46,969 nt of DNA from UBA1195 sp045598025 (GTDB lineage: Bacteria; Bacteroidota; Bacteroidia; Bacteroidales; WCHB1-69): positions 1 to 46,969 of the forward strand of contig JAZLLH010000019.1 in NCBI GenBank assembly GCA_045598025.1, written 5' to 3'. The stretch's first letter is position 1. Every line of letters begins with the position of its first letter. Shown here piece by piece: positions 8,035 to 17,250 of this stretch. Made by a program: the position numbers and the translations under genes. The notes under the pieces were generated by a model. It was not told where the DNA came from and did no database searches. It saw only the letters and a program-made list of their open reading frames with translations.

Positions 8035-8997
8035 ATGACACAACAGGAAATGGCTGAATCAAAAGGAACCGTCGTCAAATCCACCGGAAACGAATATACC
8101 GTCCGGAATGCTGAAGGGAAACTGATACTGTGCAAATTGCGCGGACAGTTCCGCATGCATGGAATCAAGACGACCAATCCTATCGCCGTCGGAGACTGGG
8201 TGAAATACCATTCTCCGAACCAGCAGGACTACGGCATCATCACCGCAATCCTGCCCAGAAAGAACTACATTGCCCGCAAATCCGTCAACCTGTCGAAAAT
8301 CACCCATATCCTATCGGCCAATATCGACAATCTTTTTCTGATTGCCAGCGTATACCGGCCACACACACCGCTCGGATTCATCGACCGCTTTCTGACAGCT
8401 GCAGAATCCTTTCGCATTGAAAGCACGCTGGTTTTCAACAAAACAGATCTTTATGGGAAGGAAGAAAAAGAAGAGATGGAACAATTACGGAAAATCTACA
8501 GCAGAGCCGGATACCGCTGCTTGTCCGTGTCGGCCGTAAACGGGAACGGATTAGAGGAATTGAAGTCCCTCATGAAAGGAAAAGTTTCCCTCATGGGCGG
8601 ACAATCCGGTGTAGGAAAATCCACACTCATCAACGCATTGGCCCCTCAACTGCACCTGAAGACCGAAGCCATCTCTGACAGTTATGAAAAAGGCCGGCAC
8701 ACCACCACTTTTGCCGAAATGTTTCCTTTGGAATTTGGGGGAGACATCATCGACAGTCCGGGAATCAAGGAATTCGGACTCATACGGTATGAAAAGGAGG
8801 AGGTGGGACATTATTTCCCAGAGATTTTGTCCCGCATGGAAGGATGCCGATTCAGCAACTGCACCCACACCCACGAACCGGATTGTGCGGTCAAAGCAGC
8901 CGTAGAAAGTGGAGATATAGCCCTTTCCCGCTACCAGAACTATATTTCCATCATAGAAAATGAAGATTTGGATTTAAAAGAATGGATGCTGGAATAA
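8035..8997 (+). CDS. rsgA: Ribosome small subunit-dependent GTPase A
   Basis: A 320-residue circularly permuted GTPase that acts late in 30S ribosomal subunit assembly. It shows an N-terminal OB-fold, then permuted motifs in the order G4 (FNKTD), G1 (GQSGVGKST, residues 189-197) and G3 (DSPGI). The C-terminal zinc site reads GCRFSNCTHTHEPDC, the family's Cys/His cluster. The start at 8035 (MTQQEMAESKG) is used here; the methionine five codons later (8050) is also possible. It sits between uvrC and the GntP permease, with a one-base gap to the latter. Confidence 0.96.
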   Translation: MTQQEMAESKGTVVKSTGNEYTVRNAEGKLILCKLRGQFRMHGIKTTNPIAVGDWVKYHSPNQQDYGIITAILPRKNYIARKSVNLSKITHILSANIDNLFLIASVYRPHTPLGFIDRFLTAAESFRIESTLVFNKTDLYGKEEKEEMEQLRKIYSRAGYRCLSVSAVNGNGLEELKSLMKGKVSLMGGQSGVGKSTLINALAPQLHLKTEAISDSYEKGRHTTTFAEMFPLEFGGDIIDSPGIKEFGLIRYEKEEVGHYFPEILSRMEGCRFSNCTHTHEPDCAVKAAVESGDIALSRYQNYISIIENEDLDLKEWMLE

Positions 8998-8998
8998 G

Positions 8999-10393
8999 AT
9001 GATCAAACTTGCTGTCATACTCGCTCTTTCCGTTATTTTGCTGGTATTGTCCATATCCCGGTGGAAAATACACCCCTTTCTTGCCCTGATAGGGACCAGC
9101 CTTCTGCTGGCATTGGCGGTAGGCATGCCTATCGACGATATTCCTCTTAAGATTGGAAACAGTTTCTCCAGCATTTTCTGCGATATCGGACTGATTATCA
9201 TTTTCGGAGCCATGCTGGGAGGCATGCTGGAATGTTCCGGAGCAGCCATCAGCCTGGCCGACGGCATTGTCCGCCTGGTAGGAAAAAAAAGACCGGATCT
9301 GGCCATGATGATTATCGGGTGGATTATCGGCATACCTATTTTCTGCGATACGGCTTTCATCCTTCTGAATCCGGTCCGCAAATCCCTGACGGAACGCACC
9401 CGAAGCAATCCGCTGATGATGTCGCTGGTACTGGCATCCGGCCTGTTTGTCTCCCACCTGCTGATACCACCGACACCGGGTCCCATTGCCGCCGCCGGGT
9501 CTTTGGGCATAGGAAACAGCCTTTTCAAACTCATTCTGTGGGGATGCGTGGTCAGCATTCCCTGCCTGATTACGGCCTATACCTATTCTTATTTTTTCTG
9601 TAAAAAACACACCGGCACCCAACAGAAAGAACAGGAAAAAAAGCGTCAGCACAAACAAGCAGCCATGTACGATGTTACCTACGCAAACCTTTTGGAAAAG
9701 CATGCCGGAAGGCCGTCTTTTTTCGCATCCCTGCTGCCCATACTGCTACCCATACTGTGCATGGCATCCTCCTCTATCGTGGGAAATTTTTCCTCAATGG
9801 AGAAAGTTTACCGGATCTGTTCTTTTATCGGGCATCCCGTCATCGCCATCATGCTGGGATTCCTGTCGGCACTCTACCTGCTGATCAAAAGCCGAACCAT
9901 CAAGCAATTGGGACATCTGGCTGAAGAATGTCTGAAAACTGCCGGTCCCATTCTCTTTATCACTGCAGCCGGATGCACTTTCGGACAAGTGATGGTGGAT
10001 GCCGGATTGGCAGACGTCATCAAGGCGGCATTCCAGCATCCGGAAGCCATGGGCCTGATGCTGCCATTTCTTATCTGCCTGCTTCTCAAAACTGCCCAAG
10101 GCTCCTCAACTGTGGCCATGACGACAACAGCCGGCATCATGGGAATATATGACGACCCCACTTCCCTGATGTATACTTTGGGACTGAATACACCCGAAAG
10201 CGCAATATGGTGTGTACTGGCCATCGGCTGCGGCTCCATGATCATTACCCATGCCAACGCCAGCTACTTCTGGGTAGTCAGCAAGTTCGGAGATATACAG
10301 CCCGAAACCGCCTACCGTTCCTTCACCGTTACCAGCGGACTGATGGGAGTCGTGGGCATGCTGTGTGTTCTGATTCTTTCCTGCCTCGCATAA
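8999..10393 (+). CDS. GntP-family gluconate/organic acid permease
   Basis: A 464-residue multi-pass inner-membrane protein with about 12 hydrophobic segments and the GntP family pattern: FGAMLGGMLECSGAA near residue 63, a GIPIFCDTAF motif and LIPPTPGPIAAAG near 155. The late QGSSTVAMTTTAGIM segment and CGSMIITHANASYFW are also characteristic. The family imports gluconate, related sugar acids or D-glycerate with protons. A charged, glutamine- and lysine-rich loop follows residue 200. No sugar-acid kinase, dehydratase or regulator is nearby, so the substrate cannot be told. It begins one base after the rsgA stop and ends eleven bases before ispE, making transport a passenger of a housekeeping operon. 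Confidence 0.9.
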   Translation: MIKLAVILALSVILLVLSISRWKIHPFLALIGTSLLLALAVGMPIDDIPLKIGNSFSSIFCDIGLIIIFGAMLGGMLECSGAAISLADGIVRLVGKKRPDLAMMIIGWIIGIPIFCDTAFILLNPVRKSLTERTRSNPLMMSLVLASGLFVSHLLIPPTPGPIAAAGSLGIGNSLFKLILWGCVVSIPCLITAYTYSYFFCKKHTGTQQKEQEKKRQHKQAAMYDVTYANLLEKHAGRPSFFASLLPILLPILCMASSSIVGNFSSMEKVYRICSFIGHPVIAIMLGFLSALYLLIKSRTIKQLGHLAEECLKTAGPILFITAAGCTFGQVMVDAGLADVIKAAFQHPEAMGLMLPFLICLLLKTAQGSSTVAMTTTAGIMGIYDDPTSLMYTLGLNTPESAIWCVLAIGCGSMIITHANASYFWVVSKFGDIQPETAYRSFTVTSGLMGVVGMLCVLILSCLA

Positions 10394-10404
10394 ACAAAAC
10401 ACTT

Positions 10405-11217
10405 ATGATACGCCAAGCCAACTGCAAGATAAACCTCGGACTCTATATCACCGGCAAACGGCCGGACGGATTCCACAATCTGGAAACCATCTTCCTGCCT
10501 ATCCCTCTCTATGACGAACTGGAAATAGAAGTCTCAGAAACCTTCGGATTCCGGTCGGAAGGGATTCCCATTGACGGAGAAACGGAAAACAATTTATGCG
10601 TCAAAGCATACCGCCTGCTCCGCAACGATTTTCCACAGATAGGAAATGTGCGGATGCGCCTGCTCAAACGAATTCCTTATGGGGCAGGTTTGGGAGGAGG
10701 TTCCTCCGATGCTGCCGAAACCCTGAAAATGCTCAATGAGATATTCCAGCTGCAGCTGTCCGTCCCCGAACTGCAGGCGTATGCCAGCCGCTTGGGAAGC
10801 GATTGTGCCGTATTTATTGAGAATCGGCCGGTATTTGCCACCGGACGCGGCGATATTCTGGAAGCTCTTCCCCGGATGGATTTCAGTGCATGGGAACTCC
10901 TGCTGCTGAAACCGGATGAAGCAGTATCCACTGCCGAAGCCTATAGAGACATTCTCGCCAGACCGGCCCCCTGCGACCTGCGTCAGGCCGTACGCCAGCC
11001 AATCTTCACTTGGGAACAGCACATACACAATCAGTTTGAGCAAAGCGTATTTCCCAAACATCCACGCATACAAGCCTGCAAAGAATGGTTATACGAAAAA
11101 GGAGCGGTGTATGCATCCATGAGCGGAAGCGGCTCCTGTGTATACGGATTCTTTGCCAAAGAAAGTGCTCCTCAGACCGGCGACGATGACGTATTCGCCT
11201 TACGACTGAATCTGTAA
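10405..11217 (+). CDS. ispE: 4-diphosphocytidyl-2-C-methyl-D-erythritol kinase
   Basis: A 270-residue GHMP kinase that phosphorylates the 2-hydroxyl of CDP-methylerythritol with ATP in the non-mevalonate isoprenoid pathway. N-terminal ANCKINLGLYITGKRPDGFH is the substrate-binding segment typical of IspE. The ATP loop PYGAGLGGGSSDAA lies at 91-104 and the C-terminal GSGSCVYGFF motif is present. An open frame extends upstream to 10207, but that part only shadows the permease gene; the ATG at 10405, eleven bases after the permease stop, gives the family's normal N-terminus. It ends the operon and overlaps the convergent DUF4249 gene by 18 bases. Confidence 0.95.
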   Translation: MIRQANCKINLGLYITGKRPDGFHNLETIFLPIPLYDELEIEVSETFGFRSEGIPIDGETENNLCVKAYRLLRNDFPQIGNVRMRLLKRIPYGAGLGGGSSDAAETLKMLNEIFQLQLSVPELQAYASRLGSDCAVFIENRPVFATGRGDILEALPRMDFSAWELLLLKPDEAVSTAEAYRDILARPAPCDLRQAVRQPIFTWEQHIHNQFEQSVFPKHPRIQACKEWLYEKGAVYASMSGSGSCVYGFFAKESAPQTGDDDVFALRLNL

Positions 11218-12093
11218 GCCCTCCCTATAGCAGATGGTATAAGAGACGACGGATGCGGCATAAAAGAAACCCACAGCCTTCCCTGCCGGATATATATTGG
11301 TGGAAACATTGGCCGGTGACCCCATCATGGGATTGCTGCCGTTGGCAAACATCACGCTGTAGCAAAACGAAACATAGTCTGCAGGTATGCTGTAGAAATC
11401 CAAACGGATACGGTCCCCCTCCCGCAGATCATCCTTGAGCATGCCAAACACACTGATGGGCATATTCTGCGACAGCATCGCCAATCCGTTGACATAATAG
11501 CCGGCATATCCCGCCATGGGAATGGGAGCGGTATTTGTCAGATTCGTCAGTTGGGAGTCGTTTTGGAACGCATGTACCAGGTAGCAGATGGACGGATCCT
11601 CCAAACTTTGGAAAAACGGGAAAAAACTGTAGATTCCGTCCATGAAAGCAGACATCATCGGATCTGCATTCAGAATCATCAGGACAGAATCAACAGATTC
11701 CACATTGTCACACATGTAGCTGTCTGCATAAAGAGACTCATAACCGCTGCCGTCGGTCGTTGGAATTTCCATTTCCAGCCGGTAAGCCGTATTCTTTTTG
11801 CCGGCAACAGAATCGCTGAGATAATGTCCGGGGGAAGATTCGGAAAAAAGAATGGTATCACCGCCTCCGACAATGCGGACTTTGGCCCCGGAAATCATTT
11901 GAATTTCCTGACTCATGTAAAAATCAACCGTATAACTCAAAATTACCTCATGACGCTTGAATTCGTCCGTAAATGAAGCTTCCACCCCGATCATGGGCTT
12001 TCCATCCTCCAAGTCGATGACGATATCCTCTCTGCAGGAGGAAAACAGAAACAGACCGGCCAAAAAAACAAAGATGCATTCCAATCTCTTCAT
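11200..12093 (-). CDS. DUF4249-type outer-membrane lipoprotein
   Basis: A 297-residue lipoprotein with signal peptide and lipobox LFSSC, the acylated cysteine being residue 20. The start of the mature part (CREDIVIDLEDGKPMIGVEASFTDE) matches the DUF4249 family, whose members open with a beta-sandwich and are usually encoded directly after a TonB-dependent receptor, as here: the receptor stop lies four bases upstream of this start. By analogy with SusD-like partners it may help the receptor capture its ligand at the cell surface, but no substrate has been proven for the family. Its 3' end overlaps ispE by 18 bases in a tail-to-tail arrangement, and no terminator is visible between them. Confidence 0.85.
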   Translation of the reverse strand: MKRLECIFVFLAGLFLFSSCREDIVIDLEDGKPMIGVEASFTDEFKRHEVILSYTVDFYMSQEIQMISGAKVRIVGGGDTILFSESSPGHYLSDSVAGKKNTAYRLEMEIPTTDGSGYESLYADSYMCDNVESVDSVLMILNADPMMSAFMDGIYSFFPFFQSLEDPSICYLVHAFQNDSQLTNLTNTAPIPMAGYAGYYVNGLAMLSQNMPISVFGMLKDDLREGDRIRLDFYSIPADYVSFCYSVMFANGSNPMMGSPANVSTNIYPAGKAVGFFYAASVVSYTICYREGLQIQS

Positions 12094-12097
12094 GATT

Positions 12098-14440
12098 CTA
12101 AAATTTGATGTTGTACGAAATGGAGGGAACGGTGGAAAACAGGTACATCTTTTCCGTCTTTATACCGATGCCATCCTCCGCCTGACTGAAGGTGACCGCC
12201 CAGGTATTGTGATGAGCATATACATTATACACAGAAACATTCAGCTCACTTTCCCACTTTTTCCACTCATGGCTTCCCAATTTCCATGTCAGGGACATAT
12301 CCATACGATGATACGCAGGATACCGGCTTTCATTCCGGCTTCCGTTGTAAATAGCATAGGTCACTCCTCCTATCGTATATTGTCCGTACGGGAAGGATAC
12401 TGGCTGTCCCGTATTGTAAATCCAATTGACGGCCACGCTCAAACGACGATTGATATCGTAATTGACCACCAGAACGAAATTGTGCGGACGGTCGTACGGA
12501 GAGCAGTATTCCTTTCCGAAATTGATGCCGTCTATGGTTCTCAGTGTTTTGGCATAAGTGTAGGAAATCCATCCCGTCAGATGACCTGTGTTTTTCCGCA
12601 ACAGCAACTCTATTCCATAGGAACGCCCCTTTCCGCAACGAAGTTCTCCGTCAATGAGAAGGTTCCCGTATGTCAGGGCATTGTCTTTGAAATCTATCAC
12701 GTTCTGCAGCCGCTTATAATAGATTTCCACAGAAGTTTCCAGCATATTGTCCATAAAATTCCGGAAATAGCCGATTGCCCACTGGTCGCATTTTTGAGGT
12801 TTGATATTCGGACTGATCGGAAACCACACATCAAAGGGCAAGCCTCCGGTCGCGACCGAAGCCACCTGGGCATATTGCACGGTGCGGGAATAGGAAGCTT
12901 TCAGAGAAGAACTGTCGTTGATGCGAAACATGGCAGCCAGACGGGGTTCCGGATGAATTTCCGTATGGAATATTTCACTTTTTCCATAATGCAGGGTATC
13001 ATAGACCTGGTACTGCCCGTCAAACAGATAGAGATCTTCCGCTCCGATGTTCTGAAAACAGGAGAGCCTCAAACCATAACGCAGGGAAAACGAATGGGTC
13101 ATCTTGTGTTCATGAGTAAAATACAAAGTATGAGACAATCCTTTACGGGCAACGGATTCCGAAGCATCTACCATAATATATTGGGACAAAGCCCCGCCTC
13201 TGTCATCCAATTCCCCCTGACGGAAGGAAAGGAAACCGCTGCCCACTCCGAAACGGGAGGTATGCCGCTCATTCCATTCCATGAGAAAATCGTACGACCA
13301 GCGGGTATCTTCGGAACCGGCCGAAATGGTAAAATCATAAGGATCATACTCTATATCTATACCGTACCGATACCGACTGTGAATAAGTGAAAGATCTGAT
13401 ACCAGACGTTCCCCAAACATATGATTCCAACGGAGGGTGGCACTGGTGTTTCCGTATCCCAGACCTGTCAGATTCCGGACATAGAACTTGTCGTTGCCGT
13501 GGTAGGCGGAAAGATACAGCCGGTTCCTGTCATTCAAGACCTGTATGATTTTTCCGTTCAAGTCGTAGAAATAGATATTGGAGCCTTGCAGATTCTCACT
13601 CAGAAAGGGTATGACCAGACCGGCATAGGTGGTCCGGCCGGCCAGCATCAGCGATGTCCGGTGCTTGAACAGCGGAGTATGCAGCATCAGACGGCTGGTC
13701 ACCAGACCGATACCTCCTTGCCCGTTCAGTTTTTCAGGAATTTCTTCCTTCATGCGCACATCCAGTACTGAAGAGAGCCTTCCCCCATAATTGGCCGGCA
13801 AGTCTCCTTTGTAAAGCGTGGCATCCTTTACTACATCATTATTGAATACAGAAAAAAATCCAAGGAAATGGGATGCATTGTAAATGGGAGCCTGATCCAA
13901 CAAAATAAGATTCTGATCCGTTCCCCCTCCCCTTACACTGAAGCCGGAAGACCCTTCTGAAGCAGCCTGCACGCCGGGAAGCAGTTGTATGGTCTTGATT
14001 ACATCCACTTCTCCCATCAGGGCCGGTATTTTCTTTATGGCCACATAATCCAGACTTTGAACGCTCATTTCCATCTGAGACACATTGTGATCGGGACGTT
14101 TTCCTGTCACGCTGACTTCGGAAAGAGTACGCGTATCCGAAAGCAGAAAAAAATTCAGATTCTGCGACCGTCCGCTCAACGTACACAAGGTATCCAACGT
14201 ACCATAACCCACATAGGATATACGGATCTGCACTTTCCCGGAAGGAAGCAGCATTTCATAATACCCTTTTTCGTTGGTCATCGTGCCGGTGGAGGTACTG
14301 GCCACATACACAGACACATCTTCCATGGGTTCCCCTGTCTGCCGGTCTTTCACAAAGCCGTATACTTTCGTCTGCGAAAACAGTTCCGATGTACAAATAC
14401 AGCAGCACAGAAACAGTATTAAATATTTGTATTTCAGCAT
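12098..14440 (-). CDS. TonB-dependent receptor with carboxypeptidase-like N-domain
   Basis: A 780-residue outer-membrane receptor. A signal peptide ends near residue 22, followed by a CarboxypepD_reg-like domain (KVYGFVKDRQTGEPMEDVSV, about 24-110), then a plug domain (IKKIPALMGEVDVIKTIQLL, VRGGGTDQNLILLDQAPIYN). The rest is a beta-barrel ending in FSTVPSISYNIKF with the usual terminal phenylalanine. Such receptors use TonB/ExbBD energy to import bulky ligands. With the DUF4249 lipoprotein four bases downstream it forms a pair common in Bacteroidetes and distinct from SusC/SusD. The start overlaps the CoA-transferase stop by seven bases, an unusual coupling of a cytoplasmic enzyme to an importer. 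The ligand is unknown. Confidence 0.92.
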   Translation of the reverse strand: MLKYKYLILFLCCCICTSELFSQTKVYGFVKDRQTGEPMEDVSVYVASTSTGTMTNEKGYYEMLLPSGKVQIRISYVGYGTLDTLCTLSGRSQNLNFFLLSDTRTLSEVSVTGKRPDHNVSQMEMSVQSLDYVAIKKIPALMGEVDVIKTIQLLPGVQAASEGSSGFSVRGGGTDQNLILLDQAPIYNASHFLGFFSVFNNDVVKDATLYKGDLPANYGGRLSSVLDVRMKEEIPEKLNGQGGIGLVTSRLMLHTPLFKHRTSLMLAGRTTYAGLVIPFLSENLQGSNIYFYDLNGKIIQVLNDRNRLYLSAYHGNDKFYVRNLTGLGYGNTSATLRWNHMFGERLVSDLSLIHSRYRYGIDIEYDPYDFTISAGSEDTRWSYDFLMEWNERHTSRFGVGSGFLSFRQGELDDRGGALSQYIMVDASESVARKGLSHTLYFTHEHKMTHSFSLRYGLRLSCFQNIGAEDLYLFDGQYQVYDTLHYGKSEIFHTEIHPEPRLAAMFRINDSSSLKASYSRTVQYAQVASVATGGLPFDVWFPISPNIKPQKCDQWAIGYFRNFMDNMLETSVEIYYKRLQNVIDFKDNALTYGNLLIDGELRCGKGRSYGIELLLRKNTGHLTGWISYTYAKTLRTIDGINFGKEYCSPYDRPHNFVLVVNYDINRRLSVAVNWIYNTGQPVSFPYGQYTIGGVTYAIYNGSRNESRYPAYHRMDMSLTWKLGSHEWKKWESELNVSVYNVYAHHNTWAVTFSQAEDGIGIKTEKMYLFSTVPSISYNIKF

Positions 14441-15732
14441 GAATATTGTTCAAAAAAAGCTTTTTCCAAAAATTCTCTCGCCGAAGGATGAGCTATGGAA
14501 ATCAGCAGCCGCGCTCTTTCCTGAATACTTTTCCCATACAGATTCACCGCACCGTATTCCGTAACCACCCAATGCACCTGGGAACGCGGCGTAACGACAC
14601 CCGCTCCCGGACTCAACTGGGGAACAATCTTGCTCAAACCTTTACCGGTAACGGACGGCATGGCAATGATGGGGACTCCGCCCTCCGACCAGGCCGCACC
14701 GGTCATAAAATCCAACTGTCCTCCCGAGCCGGAATAGATTTTGGGGCCTATGCTGTCCGCACAGATCTGACCGGTCAAATCCACCTGCAGGGCTGAGTTG
14801 ATAGCCACCACCCTGGGATTGAGCGCGATGATTCTCGGGTTATTGGTATAGGCCACATCCATCATCAGGACATCCCTGTTGCCATCCACAAAATCATACA
14901 GAGCCCGGCTTCCTTTCAAGAAGGTGGAAACCACCTTCCCCGGATCGGTTTTTTTGCAGGAACCGTTGATTACGCCTTTTTCAATCAGAGGAATGGCACC
15001 ATCCGAAAACATTTCGGAATGTATGCCCAGATTTCTGTGATTGCCCAACTGCGACAAAACTGCATTGGGAATGTTGCCGATCCCGATTTGCAAAGTGGCG
15101 CCATCCTCTATCAGGGCTGCCACGTGGCGGCCGATGGCCGCATCCGTATCCGAAAGGTCCGTAAAGTCGGAAGCGGGCAACTCCTGATCATACTCCACCA
15201 TGCACGTCAAACGATCCATCGGAATCCGGGCATCCCCGAAGCAATACGGTACGTGCCGATTGACCTGGGCTATCACACAACGGGCCTGTTCCATAGCGGC
15301 CAGCGTGCAATCCACCGAAGTACCCAAGGATACATAACCTTCTTCATCCGGAGGAGAAACCATCAGGAAAACGACATCGGCATGCAGCACTCCCTGACGG
15401 AACAGACGAGAGGTATCACTGAGAGAACAGGGTATATAATCCGCAGCTCCGGACTGTGTGTCTTTGCGCACATTGGCACCCACAAAAAAAGAATCCAAAT
15501 GGAATATGCCTTTGAATTCCGGATGGGAATAATCGGCATAACCTTCGGTATACAAGTGGGTAATAGTGATATCCTTACATTCTCCGCTGCGCCCATGCTC
15601 CACCAGCGCCCGAATCAGGTGTTCGGGTGCAGCCGCCACACAGGGCCAATGGATATGGTCACCGGATTTTACTAACTTCATGGCCTCTTCGGCACTCACT
15701 TTCGGAGGAATATTCAGCTTTCTCTGATCCAT
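14434..15732 (-). CDS. Acetyl-CoA hydrolase/CoA-transferase family enzyme
   Basis: A 432-residue class I CoA-transferase of the acetyl-CoA hydrolase/4-hydroxybutyrate CoA-transferase branch. The catalytic glutamate is E240 in GIHSEMFSDG and the oxyanion loop is GIGNIP (217-222). Other family marks are SPPDEEGYVSLG and GGQLDFMTGA. Such enzymes move CoA between acetate and acids such as butyrate, 4-hydroxybutyrate or succinate, and in butyrate- and propionate-forming Bacteroidales they finish fermentation. Sequence alone does not fix the acid. It overlaps the preceding 84-residue ORF by 19 bases and the following receptor by seven, so all three are likely one transcript. A phosphate acetyltransferase is encoded separately at 29930-30931. 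Confidence 0.88.
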   Translation of the reverse strand: MDQRKLNIPPKVSAEEAMKLVKSGDHIHWPCVAAAPEHLIRALVEHGRSGECKDITITHLYTEGYADYSHPEFKGIFHLDSFFVGANVRKDTQSGAADYIPCSLSDTSRLFRQGVLHADVVFLMVSPPDEEGYVSLGTSVDCTLAAMEQARCVIAQVNRHVPYCFGDARIPMDRLTCMVEYDQELPASDFTDLSDTDAAIGRHVAALIEDGATLQIGIGNIPNAVLSQLGNHRNLGIHSEMFSDGAIPLIEKGVINGSCKKTDPGKVVSTFLKGSRALYDFVDGNRDVLMMDVAYTNNPRIIALNPRVVAINSALQVDLTGQICADSIGPKIYSGSGGQLDFMTGAAWSEGGVPIIAMPSVTGKGLSKIVPQLSPGAGVVTPRSQVHWVVTEYGAVNLYGKSIQERARLLISIAHPSAREFLEKAFFEQYSC

Positions 15733-15968
15733 TGTTCTAAATTTTTAATCCGTTGGAGATATTTGGTTCTCTGTCCTTCCACGAAATCTTCGCTGTATTT
15801 GGCCTCGCAAAAACCGTTCCCGCGAGCCACATAGTCGTCATCGGAAAGACAGGAGGCCACCTCTTCGTAATTTTGGAGAAAAGAACGGTTTTCCTCCAGC
15901 ATGCGTTTCAAATCGTCCGCATCCGCCCAAAAGGAAACTCCATCGGTATAAGTATATTTTATTTTCAT
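15714..15968 (-). CDS. Small acidic hypothetical protein (84 aa)
   Basis: An 84-residue ORF starting MKIKYTYTDGVSFWADADD and ending KNLEQWIRES. It is acidic, has two cysteines, and its second half is probably alpha-helical (long charged stretches with heptad-like leucines). I do not recognise the family. It overlaps the CoA-transferase start by 19 bases, suggesting translational coupling. A purine-rich AGGTAGA precedes the ATG at 15968. An in-frame ATG at 15986 would add six residues. A much longer open frame reaching back to 16280 only shadows the LptF/LptG gene. The evidence is the coupling, the Shine-Dalgarno-like sequence and a plausible composition; there is no homology I can name. Confidence 0.6.
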   Translation of the reverse strand: MKIKYTYTDGVSFWADADDLKRMLEENRSFLQNYEEVASCLSDDDYVARGNGFCEAKYSEDFVEGQRTKYLQRIKNLEQWIRES

Positions 15969-16075
15969 TCTACCTGCTTTTTCCATCCTGAAAAATCTTT
16001 TTCCCGTACTGCAAAAATCCTCAAAATTCGGATACAGATCCTGACAGATGACAGATTTTTTTGAAGATGAACGTT

Positions 16076-17161
16076 TTATTTTTTCACATTCGCAACCAAT
16101 ACAACACAGAGAACACCATAAATCATATCCGGTATCCATACGGACAACAGAGGAGACACTCCTCCGTATACAGCAAACACCTGACACATCTGCTGCAGCA
16201 GCACATAGGAAAAAGTGATGACCAGGCCCACCAGCAAATGCAGACCAATGCCCTCCCTTGTCTTGCGCGAGGACACACACACTCCCACAATAGTCAGGAT
16301 GAGCACAGAAACAGGCCCCGTCATTCGTCTCTGCAACTCCACCTCATAAGGTTTCACATTATCGGCTCCCTTGGCACTTTCCTCCGCTATGAACCGGCGA
16401 ATTTGCGGAGTGGTCATGATATCGGGACCGTGCTTCACATACACCAGATCGCTGACTTGCAGAGCCAACACGGTATCCATGCGCGTTCCGCTCTCCAAAG
16501 TTTCCTGTTTTCCGTTGAAAGTACGCTTGGCATAATTGCTCAGAATCCATCGGTTTTGCACCGAATCCCACTGTATGCTTTGAGCTTCCAGATGGTTTTT
16601 CATCCCCTTTACATCCATGTCTTCGTACCAGAACCCGTAGCCGACCTTGTTTTCCACATCCCAATAATGGACATAGGCATAGGTATCCGCGGACAATTTG
16701 ATATGGTTGTCCATATCTTTGGACCTTACCTGCCTGGAAATATAACTTTCCTTAAATATCATCATCCTACGGGAAGTGTTGGGAATCATATAATTGTCCA
16801 GATAAAAACTCATACCGCCTATCACAACAATGGTCACCACGTAGGGATACAGCATTCGGTAAAAACTCATTCCCCCATTGGTCATGGCAATGATTTCCGA
16901 ATTTCCGGACAACTTGGAGGTGAAAAAGATAACGGATATGAAAGTAAATAAGGGAATGAACAGATTGACGAAATAGGGAATGAAATTCAGGTAGTATCCG
17001 GTAATGATTTTTCCCAACGGCACCTTTTTGTCCAGAAATCCCTGTATGTTTTCCGACACATCGACCACCACCACAATGGCGATGATGAGCACAATGGCAA
17101 GCAGAAAGGTCAGAATGAACTTCCGGATAATGTATCGGTCAAGTATTTTCAAGGGCTTCAT
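16076..17161 (-). CDS. LptF/LptG-family permease (YjgP/YjgQ)
   Basis: A 361-residue inner-membrane protein with three N-terminal and three C-terminal hydrophobic segments flanking a periplasmic beta-jellyroll, the standard LptF/LptG layout. Family marks are LDRYIIRKFILTFLLAI at the start, LSGNSEIIAMTNGGMSFYRML in the cytoplasmic loop and RRMTGPVSVLILTIVGVCVSSRK near the C-terminal membrane region. With LptB these permeases pull lipopolysaccharide from the inner membrane to the Lpt bridge. The ATG at 17161 is preceded by GGGAGA, a good ribosome site; a TTG four codons upstream is less likely. LptF and LptG cannot be told apart here. A leftward -7 element at 17203-17210 may serve it. Confidence 0.92.
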   Translation of the reverse strand: MKPLKILDRYIIRKFILTFLLAIVLIIAIVVVVDVSENIQGFLDKKVPLGKIITGYYLNFIPYFVNLFIPLFTFISVIFFTSKLSGNSEIIAMTNGGMSFYRMLYPYVVTIVVIGGMSFYLDNYMIPNTSRRMMIFKESYISRQVRSKDMDNHIKLSADTYAYVHYWDVENKVGYGFWYEDMDVKGMKNHLEAQSIQWDSVQNRWILSNYAKRTFNGKQETLESGTRMDTVLALQVSDLVYVKHGPDIMTTPQIRRFIAEESAKGADNVKPYEVELQRRMTGPVSVLILTIVGVCVSSRKTREGIGLHLLVGLVITFSYVLLQQMCQVFAVYGGVSPLLSVWIPDMIYGVLCVVLVANVKK

Positions 17162-17202
17162 ATATTCTCCCAATAATCAAAAAAAAGGTTTCAAAAAAGA
17201 GA

Positions 17203-17210
17203 CAAAGGTA
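17203..17210 (-). promoter_or_regulatory. Possible -7 element for the LptF/LptG gene
   Basis: Leftward TACCTTTG matches TAnnTTTG and lies 41 bases before the permease ATG, in the gap after the NUDIX gene. No -33 box is evident, so the permease could also be read from the NUDIX promoter. Confidence 0.35.
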
Positions 17211-17250
17211 GACAAAAAAAGCATACACTTCCCCCTTTTTCCCGACTTTT

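Noticed and set aside
11957..13390. 477-codon rightward frame inside the TonB-dependent receptor gene
   Set aside because: Antisense to clear receptor domains; no start context and no recognisable motifs.
15714..16280. Extended 188-codon version of the small ORF upstream of the CoA-transferase
   Set aside because: The first 100 codons overlap the LptF/LptG gene and have cysteine-rich shadow composition; only the last 84-90 codons look like a protein.
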